Source of the DNA: Hyphomicrobiales bacterium
GTDB lineage: Bacteria > Pseudomonadota > Alphaproteobacteria > Rhizobiales > Xanthobacteraceae
Assembly: GCA_017305555.1 (NCBI GenBank)
Contig: JAFKKM010000029.1
Location: 1 to 64,000, forward strand
DNA: 64,000 nt
Direction of reading: 5' to 3'
In this document: positions 1-7,297 of the stretch, piece by piece
Layout of the letters: every line of letters begins with the position of its first letter
Numbering within the stretch: the stretch's first letter is position 1
The notes under the pieces: model-generated
What the model saw: the letters and a program-made list of their open reading frames with translations, nothing else
What the model was told of the DNA's origin: nothing
Database searches by the model: none
Translations under genes and position numbers: made by a program

Positions 1-133
1 GTTGTCGATCGATCGCGGCGAGGTCACCGACAAGGGCTCGATCAACCAGCGCGCGGTGCTCGAGCATCGCGCCGCGTGGATCGAAAGCCTCTACGCATCG
101 CCGGCGTCCAGCCACGTTATTTCCGTTAGCTAG
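1..133 (+). CDS. C-terminal end of a probable feruloyl-CoA synthase (partial)
   Basis: Reading in the frame that begins at base 2 gives 43 codons ending in TAG at 131-133. The peptide contains DRGEVTDKGSINQRAVL, which resembles the C-terminus of long-chain-type acyl-CoA ligases of the feruloyl-CoA synthase group (ATP + CoA + ferulate to feruloyl-CoA). The adenylation domain lies left of the window, so the substrate cannot be confirmed. The short-chain dehydrogenase begins 40 bases downstream on the same strand, suggesting one transcript for phenylpropanoid side-chain processing. Another AMP-forming ligase remains possible. Confidence 0.65.
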   Translation, partial: LSIDRGEVTDKGSINQRAVLEHRAAWIESLYASPASSHVISVS

Positions 134-172
134 GCGCGCGCCACTCACATCATCGGTTCACAGGAGGACGTC

Positions 173-934
173 ATGAAGTTGCAAGGTCAGGCCGCCATCG
201 TCACCGGCGGCGCATCGGGATTGGGCGCAGCCACCGCGCGCAAGCTGGCGGCGCAGGGCGCCAAAGTCGCGGTCGCCGACCTCAACACCAAGCTCGCGGA
301 AGACCTCGCCAAGGAAATCGGCGGCATCGCGGTGCATTGTGATGTGGCCGATGCCGCGTCGGGCGAAGCGGCCATCGTTGCCGCCGCCAAGGCGCATGGT
401 CCGGCGCGCGTCTTGGTGAATTGCGCCGGCATCGGCGTCGCCAAGCGCGTCGTCGGCCGCGAGGGGCCGCATGGGCTGGCGGATTTCGACCGCGTCATCC
501 GCATCAACCTGATCGGCTCGTTCAACATGCTGAGGCTCGCGACTTCGGAGATGTCGAAGCTTGCACCACTGGATGGCGGCGAGCGTGGCGTCGTCATCAA
601 CACCGCGTCGGTCGCGGCCTATGACGGCCAGATCGGGCAGGCGGCGTATTCGGCGTCGAAGGGCGGCATCGTCGGCATGACCTTGCCGATCGCGCGCGAA
701 CTGGCGCAGTTCGGCATCCGCGTGCTGACCATCGCGCCCGGCCTGTTCCTGACGCCGCTGCTCGGCTCATTGCCGCAGGAAGCGCAGGACAGCCTCGCGG
801 TCGCGATTCCGTTCCCGCACCGGCTCGGCTCGCCCGACGAATATGCCTCGCTGGCGCTGCACATGATCGACAACCCGTATCTCAACGGTGAGGTGGTGCG
901 ACTCGACGCCTCGCTACGCATGGCGCCGAAGTGA
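173..934 (+). CDS. Short-chain dehydrogenase, 3-hydroxyacyl-CoA dehydrogenase type 2-like
   Basis: This 253-residue single-domain SDR has the nucleotide-binding motif TGGASGLG (residues 11-18), NCAG (83-86) and the catalytic Tyr159-x3-Lys163 in YSASK. An Asp after the second strand (VADL) favours NAD over NADP. The overall pattern, including APGLFLTP and the C-terminal GEVVRLD, matches the HSD17B10/type-2 3-hydroxyacyl-CoA dehydrogenase group, which oxidises 3-hydroxyacyl-CoA thioesters. A strong AGGAGG lies upstream of the ATG. Its position behind a probable feruloyl-CoA synthase suggests a role in beta-oxidative shortening of an aromatic side chain; that role is inferred from context. Confidence 0.85.
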   Translation: MKLQGQAAIVTGGASGLGAATARKLAAQGAKVAVADLNTKLAEDLAKEIGGIAVHCDVADAASGEAAIVAAAKAHGPARVLVNCAGIGVAKRVVGREGPHGLADFDRVIRINLIGSFNMLRLATSEMSKLAPLDGGERGVVINTASVAAYDGQIGQAAYSASKGGIVGMTLPIARELAQFGIRVLTIAPGLFLTPLLGSLPQEAQDSLAVAIPFPHRLGSPDEYASLALHMIDNPYLNGEVVRLDASLRMAPK

Positions 935-968
935 TCGGCGCTTCCGCAAAATCCCGCAGTTAACGCTA

Positions 969-993
969 AGCCGCGCGATATCGTCGCGCGGCT
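969..993 (+). terminator. Hairpin after the dehydrogenase gene
   Basis: A perfect 10-bp stem (AGCCGCGCGA with TCGCGCGGCT) and a 5-base loop lies 34 bases after the SDR stop. No clear T-run follows, so it may be a weak terminator or an mRNA-end stabiliser. Confidence 0.45.
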
Positions 994-1094
994 CGCGTAG
1001 GGATGACTTCGACAACGGCACCGCCTAAAGAAGGGGCTGAACTGAAAAAACGCTCTACTAAACTCAATTCCAAAGCATCTTCAGGGAGGAACGA

Positions 1095-2249
1095 ATGAAG
1101 AAACTCACGCTGTCCATGGCCGCTGCTGCGGCGATGGCGTTGCCGGGCCTGATCGCGCCGGCGCAGGCTCAAAGCAACGAAATCGTCATCGGCATTTCCG
1201 TCACCACCACGGGGCCGGCGGCCGCGCTCGGTATTCCGGAGCGCAACGCGCTGGAATTCGTGCCGAAGGAAATCGGCGGCGTGCCGCTCAAGGTCATCGT
1301 GCTCGACGACGGCGGTGACCCGACCGCCGCGACCAACAACGCGCGCCGCTTCGTGACCGAATCCAAGGCCGACGTCATCATGGGCTCGTCGACCACGCCG
1401 CCCAGCATTGCGATGTCGACCGTCGCCAACGAGGCCGCCGTGCCGCATTTCGGTCTGGCGCCGTTCCCGATCACGCCGGAGCGCGCCAAGTGGTCGGTGT
1501 CGATGCCGCAGCCGATCCCGATCATGGGCAAGGTGCTCTACGACCACATGAAGAAGCACAACGTGAAGACCGTCGGCTATATCGGCTATTCGGATTCCTA
1601 CGGCGACCTGTGGTTCAACGATCTCAAGAACCAGGCGGTGCCGATGGGCATCAAGATCGCGGATGAAGAACGCTTCGCGCGTCCGGATACCTCGGTCACC
1701 GGTCAGGCGCTGAAACTGATCGCCGCCAATCCCGACGCAATCCTGATCGGCGCGTCGGGCACCGCGGCCGCATTGCCGCAGTCGACGCTGCGCGATCGCG
1801 GTTACAAGGGCCTGATCTATCAGACCCATGGCGCCGCCAGCATGGACTTCATCCGCATCGCCGGCAAAGCCGCCGAGGGTGTGCTGATGGCGTCGGGCCC
1901 GGTGATGGACCCGGAAGGCCAGCCGGACAGCGCGCTGACCAAGAAGCCGGGCCTCGAACTCAACAAGGCCTATGAAGCCAAGCATGGCGCCAACAGCCGC
2001 AGCCAGTTCGCCGGCCATTCGTTCGACGCCTTCAAGGTGCTGGAGCGCGTGGTGCCGGTGGCGTTGAAGTCGGCCAAGCCCGGCACGCCGGAATTCCGCG
2101 ACGCCATCCGCAAGGCGTTGCTGACCGAGCATGACATTGCCGCGAGCCAGGGCGTCTACAACTTCACCGAAAAGGATCGCTTCGGTCTCGACGACCGCTC
2201 GCGCATCCTGCTGACGGTGAAGGACGGCAAATACGTTCAGGTGAAGTAA
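1095..2249 (+). CDS. ABC transporter periplasmic substrate-binding protein (LivK/aromatic-acid type)
   Basis: The 384-residue product opens with a Sec signal peptide (MKKLTLSMAAAAAMALPG, cleavage near APAQA-Q at residue 25). The rest has the fold signature of the Leu/Ile/Val-binding family (Peripla_BP_6): EIVIGISVTTTGPAA near the start, VIMGSSTTPPS and VGYIGYSDSYG further on. These proteins deliver amino acids or, in Rhodopseudomonas and relatives, aromatic acids to an ABC importer. No permease or ATPase gene follows in this window, so partners must lie elsewhere. Nearness to a feruloyl-CoA synthase-like gene favours a phenylpropanoid or benzoate-type ligand. AGGGAGG precedes the ATG. Confidence 0.85.
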   Translation: MKKLTLSMAAAAAMALPGLIAPAQAQSNEIVIGISVTTTGPAAALGIPERNALEFVPKEIGGVPLKVIVLDDGGDPTAATNNARRFVTESKADVIMGSSTTPPSIAMSTVANEAAVPHFGLAPFPITPERAKWSVSMPQPIPIMGKVLYDHMKKHNVKTVGYIGYSDSYGDLWFNDLKNQAVPMGIKIADEERFARPDTSVTGQALKLIAANPDAILIGASGTAAALPQSTLRDRGYKGLIYQTHGAASMDFIRIAGKAAEGVLMASGPVMDPEGQPDSALTKKPGLELNKAYEAKHGANSRSQFAGHSFDAFKVLERVVPVALKSAKPGTPEFRDAIRKALLTEHDIAASQGVYNFTEKDRFGLDDRSRILLTVKDGKYVQVK

Positions 2250-2277
2250 GCGCGCCTGCGACGTCGTAACGAGATGA

Positions 2278-2307
2278 GAATGGCCGGGCTTGCCCGGCCA
2301 TTCTTTT
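2278..2307 (+). terminator. Rho-independent terminator after the binding-protein gene
   Basis: A 12-bp stem (GAATGGCCGGGC paired with GCCCGGCCATTC, 2-base loop) is followed by CTTTTG. It ends the binding-protein transcript and separates it from the convergent gene that ends at 2320. Confidence 0.85.
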
Positions 2308-2319
2308 GCGTGGTTGTGC

Positions 2320-3054
2320 CTACTTCTTCGTTTCCTTCATGATGACGCCGGGCAACGTCAGGTTGCCGGACGCCACCTTGTAGGTGCCGGTGACGCAGAG
2401 CAGCGGCTTCTCTCCCTTTTCATGCACTTGCAGATGGGCGGCGACCGCGTCGAAGTTGACATTCTCAGCGCCTTTCACCGGCACGGTGATGCGCACGGTC
2501 TTTCCTTTCAGGATCGGGCTCATGCCGGGGCTGTCGAGCGCCAGCGGCAGGCCGGGCGCGGTCGCCGGCAGCACGTCCTGTCCCGGCGAGATGTCGTTGA
2601 CCTTGAGGCCACCGGCGCAGGCCTTGTCGTTCCCCAGCACCACCCAATGCGAATGCCAGTTGGCGCCGTCGTTGGTGGGGTCGCCGTCGCCGTTCTCGTC
2701 GAACAGCGGGGTGTCGTCGAAGTCCGGATGCGCGGTGATGGCGAGCGCCAGAATGCCGGAGCCTTTGGCGAAGCCGACCGCCGACGGATCGAGCTTGGTC
2801 GGCCACACATAGGCGTCGACCTTCGACCCCGCGAGTTTGCCGACCTTCTGCGGCTTCACCGAACCGGCCTCGCCGGTCACCTCCATCGCGAAGGTGGCGA
2901 GGCGGCCGTCGGTCGAAGCGGTGGCGCTGGTGATGTCGAAGGCCGGCGGCACCTTGGCGTCCGGCTTGGCATGGATATCGTGGGCGAGGGCTGCGGCGGA
3001 TACGAGGATCGCGCCCTGTAGCAGGGTGAATCCAAAGGCGAGGGGATGACGCAT
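2320..3054 (-). CDS. Secreted protein of unknown function
   Basis: The 244-residue product begins with a signal peptide (hydrophobic residues 8-24, likely cleavage after SAAALA). I do not recognise the mature domain. It contains an acidic stretch, FDENGDGDPTND, that could bind calcium, next to NWHSHWVVLG, and only two cysteines (in DKACAGG and LLCVTG). It is transcribed divergently from a MarR-family gene, and the intergenic region carries two near-identical operator-like sites, so MarR control is likely. It is probably periplasmic or exported. Confidence 0.7.
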   Translation of the reverse strand: MRHPLAFGFTLLQGAILVSAAALAHDIHAKPDAKVPPAFDITSATASTDGRLATFAMEVTGEAGSVKPQKVGKLAGSKVDAYVWPTKLDPSAVGFAKGSGILALAITAHPDFDDTPLFDENGDGDPTNDGANWHSHWVVLGNDKACAGGLKVNDISPGQDVLPATAPGLPLALDSPGMSPILKGKTVRITVPVKGAENVNFDAVAAHLQVHEKGEKPLLCVTGTYKVASGNLTLPGVIMKETKK

Positions 3055-3086
3055 GACGATGGCTCCTGTTGGCTTTCGCTTGATAA

Positions 3087-3152
3087 TATCGAGTCGCTAC
3101 TATAGATTCCCGAGATCGAAGCGGACGTCAACTAAAAGATAGCGAGTCGCTA
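3087..3152. promoter_or_regulatory. Two MarR-type operator-like sites between divergent genes
   Basis: The 14-mer CGAGTCGCTACTAT occurs twice in direct orientation, at 3090-3103 and 3143-3156. Each copy sits inside a palindrome: TAGCGA-G-TCGCTA at 3140-3152 is perfect, and TATCGA-G-TCGCTA at 3087-3099 has one mismatch. One site abuts the ATG of the MarR gene and the other faces the secreted-protein gene. This is the arrangement expected for an autorepressing MarR dimer. Binding itself is inferred. Confidence 0.6.
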
Positions 3153-3154
3153 CT

Positions 3155-3727
3155 ATGAAGATTTCCAAGGCGCTGGAAGCCGCCTATCTGGTCGGCCGGC
3201 TGGAGCGACTGGCGCGCAGCGGCGTCACCGTCGAGGGGTTGAATCCGGCACAGTGGGAGGCGTTGCGCTATCTGGCGCGCGCCAATCGCTTTTCGCGGAC
3301 GCCGGCGGCGCTGGCCGATTACGTGGGCTCGACGCGCGGCACTATTTCGCAGACGTTGATCGCGCTGGAGCAGAAGGGGCTGGCGGCGCGCCGCGCCAGT
3401 GCTCGCGATGGCCGTTCGGTCGAACTGGCGTTGACCCGGCGCGGCGAGGCGGTGCTGAAGCAGGATCCGCTATTGCATCTCGCGCAGGATATCGCGCTCG
3501 GTACGGATGACGATCCGGCGAAACTCGTGACGACGCTTCAGGCGATTCTCGCAGCGACCATCGCGCGCAATGAGGGCCGTGCGTTCGGCGTGTGCCATAG
3601 CTGCCGTCACTTCCGGCGCAATGCGCGGCCGGGTGCGTCGTCACCGCATCATTGCGGATTGCTCGACGAGCCGCTGTCGGAGGCCGACAGCAAGGATATT
3701 TGTCAGGAGCAAGAGGCGGCGGCTTGA
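3155..3727 (+). CDS. MarR-family transcriptional regulator with C-terminal four-cysteine module
   Basis: The product has 190 residues. Residues about 30-110 form a winged helix-turn-helix: LNPAQWEALRYLAR, the recognition-helix segment STRGTISQTLIALEQKGL, and the wing ARDGRSVELALTRRG. After about residue 140 there is an extra tail with Cys147-x2-Cys150, then Cys167 and Cys183, which looks like a metal or Fe-S ligand set and is not part of a minimal MarR protein. The gene starts at the ATG overlapping the proximal operator-like palindrome, so repression by its own product is plausible. The ligand is unknown. It probably controls the divergent secreted-protein gene. Confidence 0.85.
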   Translation: MKISKALEAAYLVGRLERLARSGVTVEGLNPAQWEALRYLARANRFSRTPAALADYVGSTRGTISQTLIALEQKGLAARRASARDGRSVELALTRRGEAVLKQDPLLHLAQDIALGTDDDPAKLVTTLQAILAATIARNEGRAFGVCHSCRHFRRNARPGASSPHHCGLLDEPLSEADSKDICQEQEAAA

Positions 3728-3768
3728 CGGAGTTGGGACGATCCACGCTGGCGCGTCATTGCATTGCG

Positions 3769-3882
3769 CTATCTCACATAGAACACGCACACCGCGATCA
3801 CCAGCAGCGCGGTGACGGCCATCACGTGAGAGAGCATGTGCGCGAGAGTGCCGCCGCTCGCGCGCTTCGTGGCATCGTTCAT
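3769..3882 (-). CDS. Small single-pass membrane protein (37 residues)
   Basis: The ATG at 3882-3880 is preceded on the minus strand by a strong GGAGGA ribosome site at good spacing. The 37 codons encode a basic, polar N-terminus (MNDATKRASGG) followed by one hydrophobic helix (VMAVTALLVIAVCVFYV) and Arg, then TAG. The ribosome site and the amphipathic-to-hydrophobic layout make a real micro-protein likely. No family is recognised. Confidence 0.55.
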   Translation of the reverse strand: MNDATKRASGGTLAHMLSHVMAVTALLVIAVCVFYVR

Positions 3883-4189
3883 GATGTCCTCCCCAATTGG
3901 TTTGGGCTCGCGTGAGGCGAGCCAAAGTGGTTCGGGCATGACTCATCGCAGCACGAATGCGCGAGCCAAACTTGAATTGATTTTTACGCAGAACGCCCCT
4001 TCGACTTGCTTTCGCCGCGCTTGTGTCCCCACGGCCAAAGCAATGACAGAAGCGTGATCAATCAATGCGGCGAGAATTTGTTGCGATGGAACCCGCATCG
4101 CGCAGATGGAATCGACAAACGCTATCTGCATTGCAGCAAGTGCAAGAAGAGACTGTCAATTTCATTTCGGAATCGAAATGCGAGAAAAT
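3883..4189. other. Intergenic stretch without a convincing gene
   Basis: This stretch of about 300 bases is less GC-rich than its surroundings. Short open frames exist but none has a ribosome site, family motif or normal codon use. It must hold the promoter of the 37-residue membrane protein gene, but I cannot place one securely. Confidence 0.5.
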
Positions 4190-4711
4190 TCACGCGCGTT
4201 TCGCCGCGCGAGAATTTTTTGTCTTGCGTGCCATCGCGTCTTCATAAGCGCTTTGTAAGCGTTCGCTCACCGAAGCGCCGCGCGTCCTGCGTGGCTTCGT
4301 GCCGAGATGGCGTGCGCGCAATTCGTCCATGAAGTCCGTGCGCATTTTCGGGCCACCGTCGCGCAGCACCTGCGCACGCACACCGAGTTCTTCACTGACA
4401 GGCAGATACTTGTAGCCCCACGCGCCCATCTCGGCGAGGATCGGCAACAGTGCGATGCCTTTCTCCGTCAGGCTGTAGATGCCTTTCTGTTTGTGTGTCG
4501 GGTCGTCCTCGCGGGTGAGGATGTCTTCGCTCATCAAGGTCTTCAACCGGTCGGCGAGAATGTTCGACGAGATGCCTTCGTTCGATTTCGTCAGCAGCTC
4601 GCGGAAGTGCCGACGATCGCCGAAGATGATGTCGCGAATGATCAGCAAGGTCCACTTGTCGCCGATCACTTCCAGCGTGAGATTGATCGGGCAGTCGGAG
4701 CGTTCGTTCAT
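4190..4711 (-). CDS. HxlR-family transcriptional regulator
   Basis: The start at 4711 (MNERSDCPINL) is chosen because GAGGAGGAGG lies just upstream; the open frame extends further, but that part overlaps the operator region. The 173-residue product has the HxlR winged helix: CPINLTLEVIGDKWTLLIIRDI, FRELLTKSNEGISSNILADRL and the wing REDDPTHKQKGIYSLTEKG. Cys7 is the conserved HxlR cysteine, often a redox or electrophile sensor. A basic tail (ARKTKNSRAAKRA) follows. It is divergent from a DHFR-like gene across a large inverted repeat and probably regulates it. Confidence 0.85.
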   Translation of the reverse strand: MNERSDCPINLTLEVIGDKWTLLIIRDIIFGDRRHFRELLTKSNEGISSNILADRLKTLMSEDILTREDDPTHKQKGIYSLTEKGIALLPILAEMGAWGYKYLPVSEELGVRAQVLRDGGPKMRTDFMDELRARHLGTKPRRTRGASVSERLQSAYEDAMARKTKNSRAAKRA

Positions 4712-4798
4712 ACCCTCCTCCTCGCCACGTCGCTTCGCGACGTCGGGGGAGGGGAGCAAGCCAGACAAATCGTCATCTCGATGCCTCTCATCAAACCG

Positions 4799-4850
4799 CT
4801 TGCATTTTCGCACCGGTCTGAATAGCCTGCAACCGGTTGCAAAATGCAAG
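4799..4850. promoter_or_regulatory. Inverted-repeat operator between HxlR and DHFR-like genes
   Basis: The arm CTTGCATTTTCGCACCGGT (4799-4817) is repeated almost exactly in inverse at 4831-4850, and the right arm overlaps the perfect 14-bp palindrome TGCAACCGGTTGCA (4828-4841). The right arm ends 18 bases before the DHFR-like ATG. This two-fold symmetry suits an HxlR dimer. The assignment rests on position and symmetry only. Confidence 0.55.
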
Positions 4851-4868
4851 TGGTATGGAGAGCGTGGC

Positions 4869-5423
4869 ATGGCGCGCCTGATCGTGTGGAACCTGATGAC
4901 GCTGGACGGCTACATGGAAGGGCCGGGCCATGATCTCTCATTTCATTCCGATGTCTGGGGCGACGAGCTTGAGCAACTGTCGATCGCGCAATTGCGGGTC
5001 GCCGGCGCGCTGATGTTCGGTCGCCGCACTCACGACCTGATGGCGTCCTACTGGCCGAACGCGGGCGGCGAGTCCGCAGAGGTGGCAGATTTCATGAACA
5101 CGCTGCCGAAGTTCGTGTTCTCGCGCTCCGTCACGCAATCGGGCTGGCGCAACGTGCAAATGTTCGGCGACGATGCCGCCGCGACCACGGAACGGCTGAA
5201 ACGCGAGACCGACAAGGACATTTTCATCTTCGGCAGCGCCGATCTCGTCGCGCAGCTCGGCGCGGCGGGGCTCATCGATGAATACCGTATCGGCATCTGC
5301 CCGGTGCTGCTCGGCGGTGGCACGCCGCTGTTCAAGCCGGGCGCGACGCAGAAGCTGCGCCTGATCGAGGCCAGGGCCTATGGCACCGGCATCGTCGTCA
5401 ATCGTTACGTGCCGCAAGCCTGA
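4869..5423 (+). CDS. Dihydrofolate reductase family protein (RibD C-terminal-like)
   Basis: The 184-residue product starts MARLIVWNLMTLDGYMEGPG and contains LMFGRRTHDLM, IFIFGSADLVAQL and ICPVLLGGGTPLF. These mark the RibD-C/DHFR-like NADPH-dependent reductase family. Members of this short type are widespread, and most have no proven substrate, so a folate role should not be assumed. The start at 4869 is chosen because the family's N-terminal strand begins there and a GGAG lies upstream. It is divergent from an HxlR regulator that probably controls it. Confidence 0.8.
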   Translation: MARLIVWNLMTLDGYMEGPGHDLSFHSDVWGDELEQLSIAQLRVAGALMFGRRTHDLMASYWPNAGGESAEVADFMNTLPKFVFSRSVTQSGWRNVQMFGDDAAATTERLKRETDKDIFIFGSADLVAQLGAAGLIDEYRIGICPVLLGGGTPLFKPGATQKLRLIEARAYGTGIVVNRYVPQA

Positions 5424-5478
5424 TCGCGATGCGATGGCGTGCTGCGTCACACTGCAATGCTAATCCATGGAGAACGTG

Positions 5479-6132
5479 ATGTCGCTGACGCTCTATATGC
5501 ATCCGCTGTCGTCCTACTGTCACAAGGCAATGATCGCTTTGTACGAAAACGCGACGCCGTTCACCGCGGTGTCGGTCAATCTCGGCGATCCCGACGAACG
5601 CGCGATGTTGCTGAAGCTGTGGGGCGTCGGCAAGTTTCCGGTGTTGCAGGATGATGCGCGCGGCGAGGTGGTGCCGGAGTCGAGCATCATCATCGACTAT
5701 CTCGACCGCCATTATCCGGGCGCGACGCGGCTCATTCCCGAGGATGGCGATGCGGCGCGCGGGGTTCGCTTTGCCGATCGCTTCTACGATCTGCACATCC
5801 ACAATCACATGCAGAAAGTGGTCGGCAACCGGCTGCGGCCGGCCGATGCCAAGGACCCGCATGGCGTCGAGGATGCCAAGACCCGGATGCGTGCCGCCTA
5901 CGATATCGCCGAGCGCGACATGGCGTCGCGGCGATGGGCAACAGGTGATGATTTCTCGATGGCGGATTGCGCGGCCGCGCCGGCGCTGTTCTACGCGGCG
6001 AAAGTGCTGCCCTATGCCGACAGCCACCCGCATCTCGCCGCCTATCTGGAACGGCTGAAGGCGCGGCCGTCCTATGCGCGGGTGCTGAAAGAGGCGGAGC
6101 CTTACTTCGATATGTTCCCGCAGGAGGGCTGA
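5479..6132 (+). CDS. Glutathione S-transferase family protein
   Basis: The start at 5479 (MSLTLYMHPLSSYCHK) is favoured by GGAGAA upstream; an ATG at 5467 is an alternative. The 217-residue product has the thioredoxin-like N-domain, with an SSYC segment at the active-site position, GVGKFPVLQD (cis-Pro) and ESSIIIDYLD (glutathione-binding ESxxI). An all-helical C-domain follows, containing FSMADCAAAPALF. It probably conjugates or reduces small electrophiles with glutathione. The next gene starts 2 bases after its stop, so the two are translationally linked. Confidence 0.88.
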   Translation: MSLTLYMHPLSSYCHKAMIALYENATPFTAVSVNLGDPDERAMLLKLWGVGKFPVLQDDARGEVVPESSIIIDYLDRHYPGATRLIPEDGDAARGVRFADRFYDLHIHNHMQKVVGNRLRPADAKDPHGVEDAKTRMRAAYDIAERDMASRRWATGDDFSMADCAAAPALFYAAKVLPYADSHPHLAAYLERLKARPSYARVLKEAEPYFDMFPQEG

Positions 6133-6134
6133 TC

Positions 6135-6521
6135 GTGGAAGGCCGGCGCGCCGCGCTCGTCCGCCGCTTGTTCGACTGCTATCATCGGCGCGACCGTGAT
6201 GGTCTTGCCGCGATGATGACGGAGGATTTCCGCTTCACCACGCCCTACGACGACAGCATCGACAAGGCGCGATATTTCGAACTGTGCTGGCCTGCCGGCG
6301 TGCAGATCCGCGAAAACATCATCGAGCGGATTTTCGAGGAGGACGACGCGGCCTATGTGACCTATCGCTGCTCCACGGTGGACGGCCTCATGTTCCGCAA
6401 CACCGAGTTCTTCAGCTTCGCCGGGGAACAGGTCCGCGCCATCGACGTCTACTTCGGCGCGTCCTATCGCGACGGCGTCTTCGTGCCGCAGGCCTGGCAC
6501 ACGCCGCCGACGGAGGGCTGA
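6135..6521 (+). CDS. NTF2-like (SnoaL-type) protein
   Basis: The GTG start at 6135 follows the GST stop by 2 bases and has AGGAGG upstream inside the GST gene. The 128-residue product has the cone-shaped NTF2/SnoaL pattern: RRLFDCYHRRDRDGLAAMM, then FRFTTPYDDSIDKARYFELCW and the closing strands YVTYRCSTVDG and VRAIDVYFGASYR. The family includes small isomerases, hydrolases and binding proteins, so no reaction can be assigned. Context with a GST and YciI proteins suggests small-molecule handling. Confidence 0.75.
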   Translation: MEGRRAALVRRLFDCYHRRDRDGLAAMMTEDFRFTTPYDDSIDKARYFELCWPAGVQIRENIIERIFEEDDAAYVTYRCSTVDGLMFRNTEFFSFAGEQVRAIDVYFGASYRDGVFVPQAWHTPPTEG

Positions 6522-6622
6522 GCGCCGTCGAAAAAACGCGCCAGGCGATGTCGGCAGTGACGCCGTCCGTTCGTCTTCATTGCAGAGCCGGCGTGAGCCG
6601 GGCCGATCAACGGAGAAAAGCG

Positions 6623-7042
6623 ATGCGTTTCATGGTGATGGTGAAGGCGACCAAGGGAACAGAAGCCGGCAAGATGCCGAGCGAGGCACAACTCGCCGAG
6701 ATGGGCCGCTTCAACGAGGAGATGGTGAAGGCTGGCGTGATGCTCTCCGGTGAGGGGCTGCATCCGACCGCGAAGGGCGCGCGGATTCGTTTTTCCGATG
6801 ATGGCGTCACCGCGGTCGATGGACCGTTCCCGGCCAACGGCGATCTGGTCTGCGGCTTCTGGATGATCGAGACCGCCTCGCGCGACGAGGCCATCGCCTG
6901 GATGAAGCGCGCGCCGTTCGCGCCCGGCGACGAACTCGAATTGCGTCAGGTGTTCGAAGCCGAGGATTTCGGTGAAGCCTTCACGCCGGAACTGCGCGAA
7001 CAGGAAGAGCGTTTGCGCGCTGAAGTGGCCGCAAGGGGGTAG
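6623..7042 (+). CDS. YciI/YCII-related domain protein (first copy)
   Basis: The 139-residue product starts MRFMVMVKATKGTEAG and carries the family blocks GVMLSGEGLHPTAKGARI, VDGPFPANGDLVCGFWMIE and SRDEAIAWMKRAPF. These belong to the longer YciI-like proteins that often sit beside ECF sigma factors. No sigma factor is present here. Function is unknown. A homologous copy lies at 7298-7717. The ATG at 6623 has GGAG upstream. Confidence 0.82.
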   Translation: MRFMVMVKATKGTEAGKMPSEAQLAEMGRFNEEMVKAGVMLSGEGLHPTAKGARIRFSDDGVTAVDGPFPANGDLVCGFWMIETASRDEAIAWMKRAPFAPGDELELRQVFEAEDFGEAFTPELREQEERLRAEVAARG

Positions 7043-7090
7043 GCTTCGGGCAGTAGACTTCAAGCAGGTGCCATGCCGCACCCTCACTGT

Positions 7091-7220
7091 GTCGTCCCCG
7101 CGAAGGCGGGGACCCATACGCCGTGTCGCTGATGAAACAGGTGGTGCTCGTGATCGTTGATCGACAACAGCTTGATCATAGCCGTCAGGGGTTATGGGTC
7201 CCCGCCTTCGCGGGGACGAC
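7091..7220. repeat. Palindrome-ended non-coding element (REPIN/MITE-like)
   Basis: Two 35-base arms, 7091-7125 and 7186-7220, face each other across 60 bases. Each contains the hairpin GTCCCCGC-GAAG-GCGGGGAC. The left 38 bases (7091-7128) are identical to 63167-63204, and the right arm matches the right end of the GIY-YIG element at 52870-52904. It sits between the two yciI copies. No coding capacity is seen inside it. Confidence 0.85.
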
Positions 7221-7297
7221 GATGATCGCAGAGCACATCCGCTAAAAGCGACTTCAACGCGACGTCATCATTCAATCCAACCTCAAAGGAACACCCC

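Noticed and set aside
4479-4868. N-terminal extension of the DHFR-like protein
   Set aside because: This in-frame stretch runs antisense through the HxlR gene and the operator; family similarity begins at MARLIVWN (4869).
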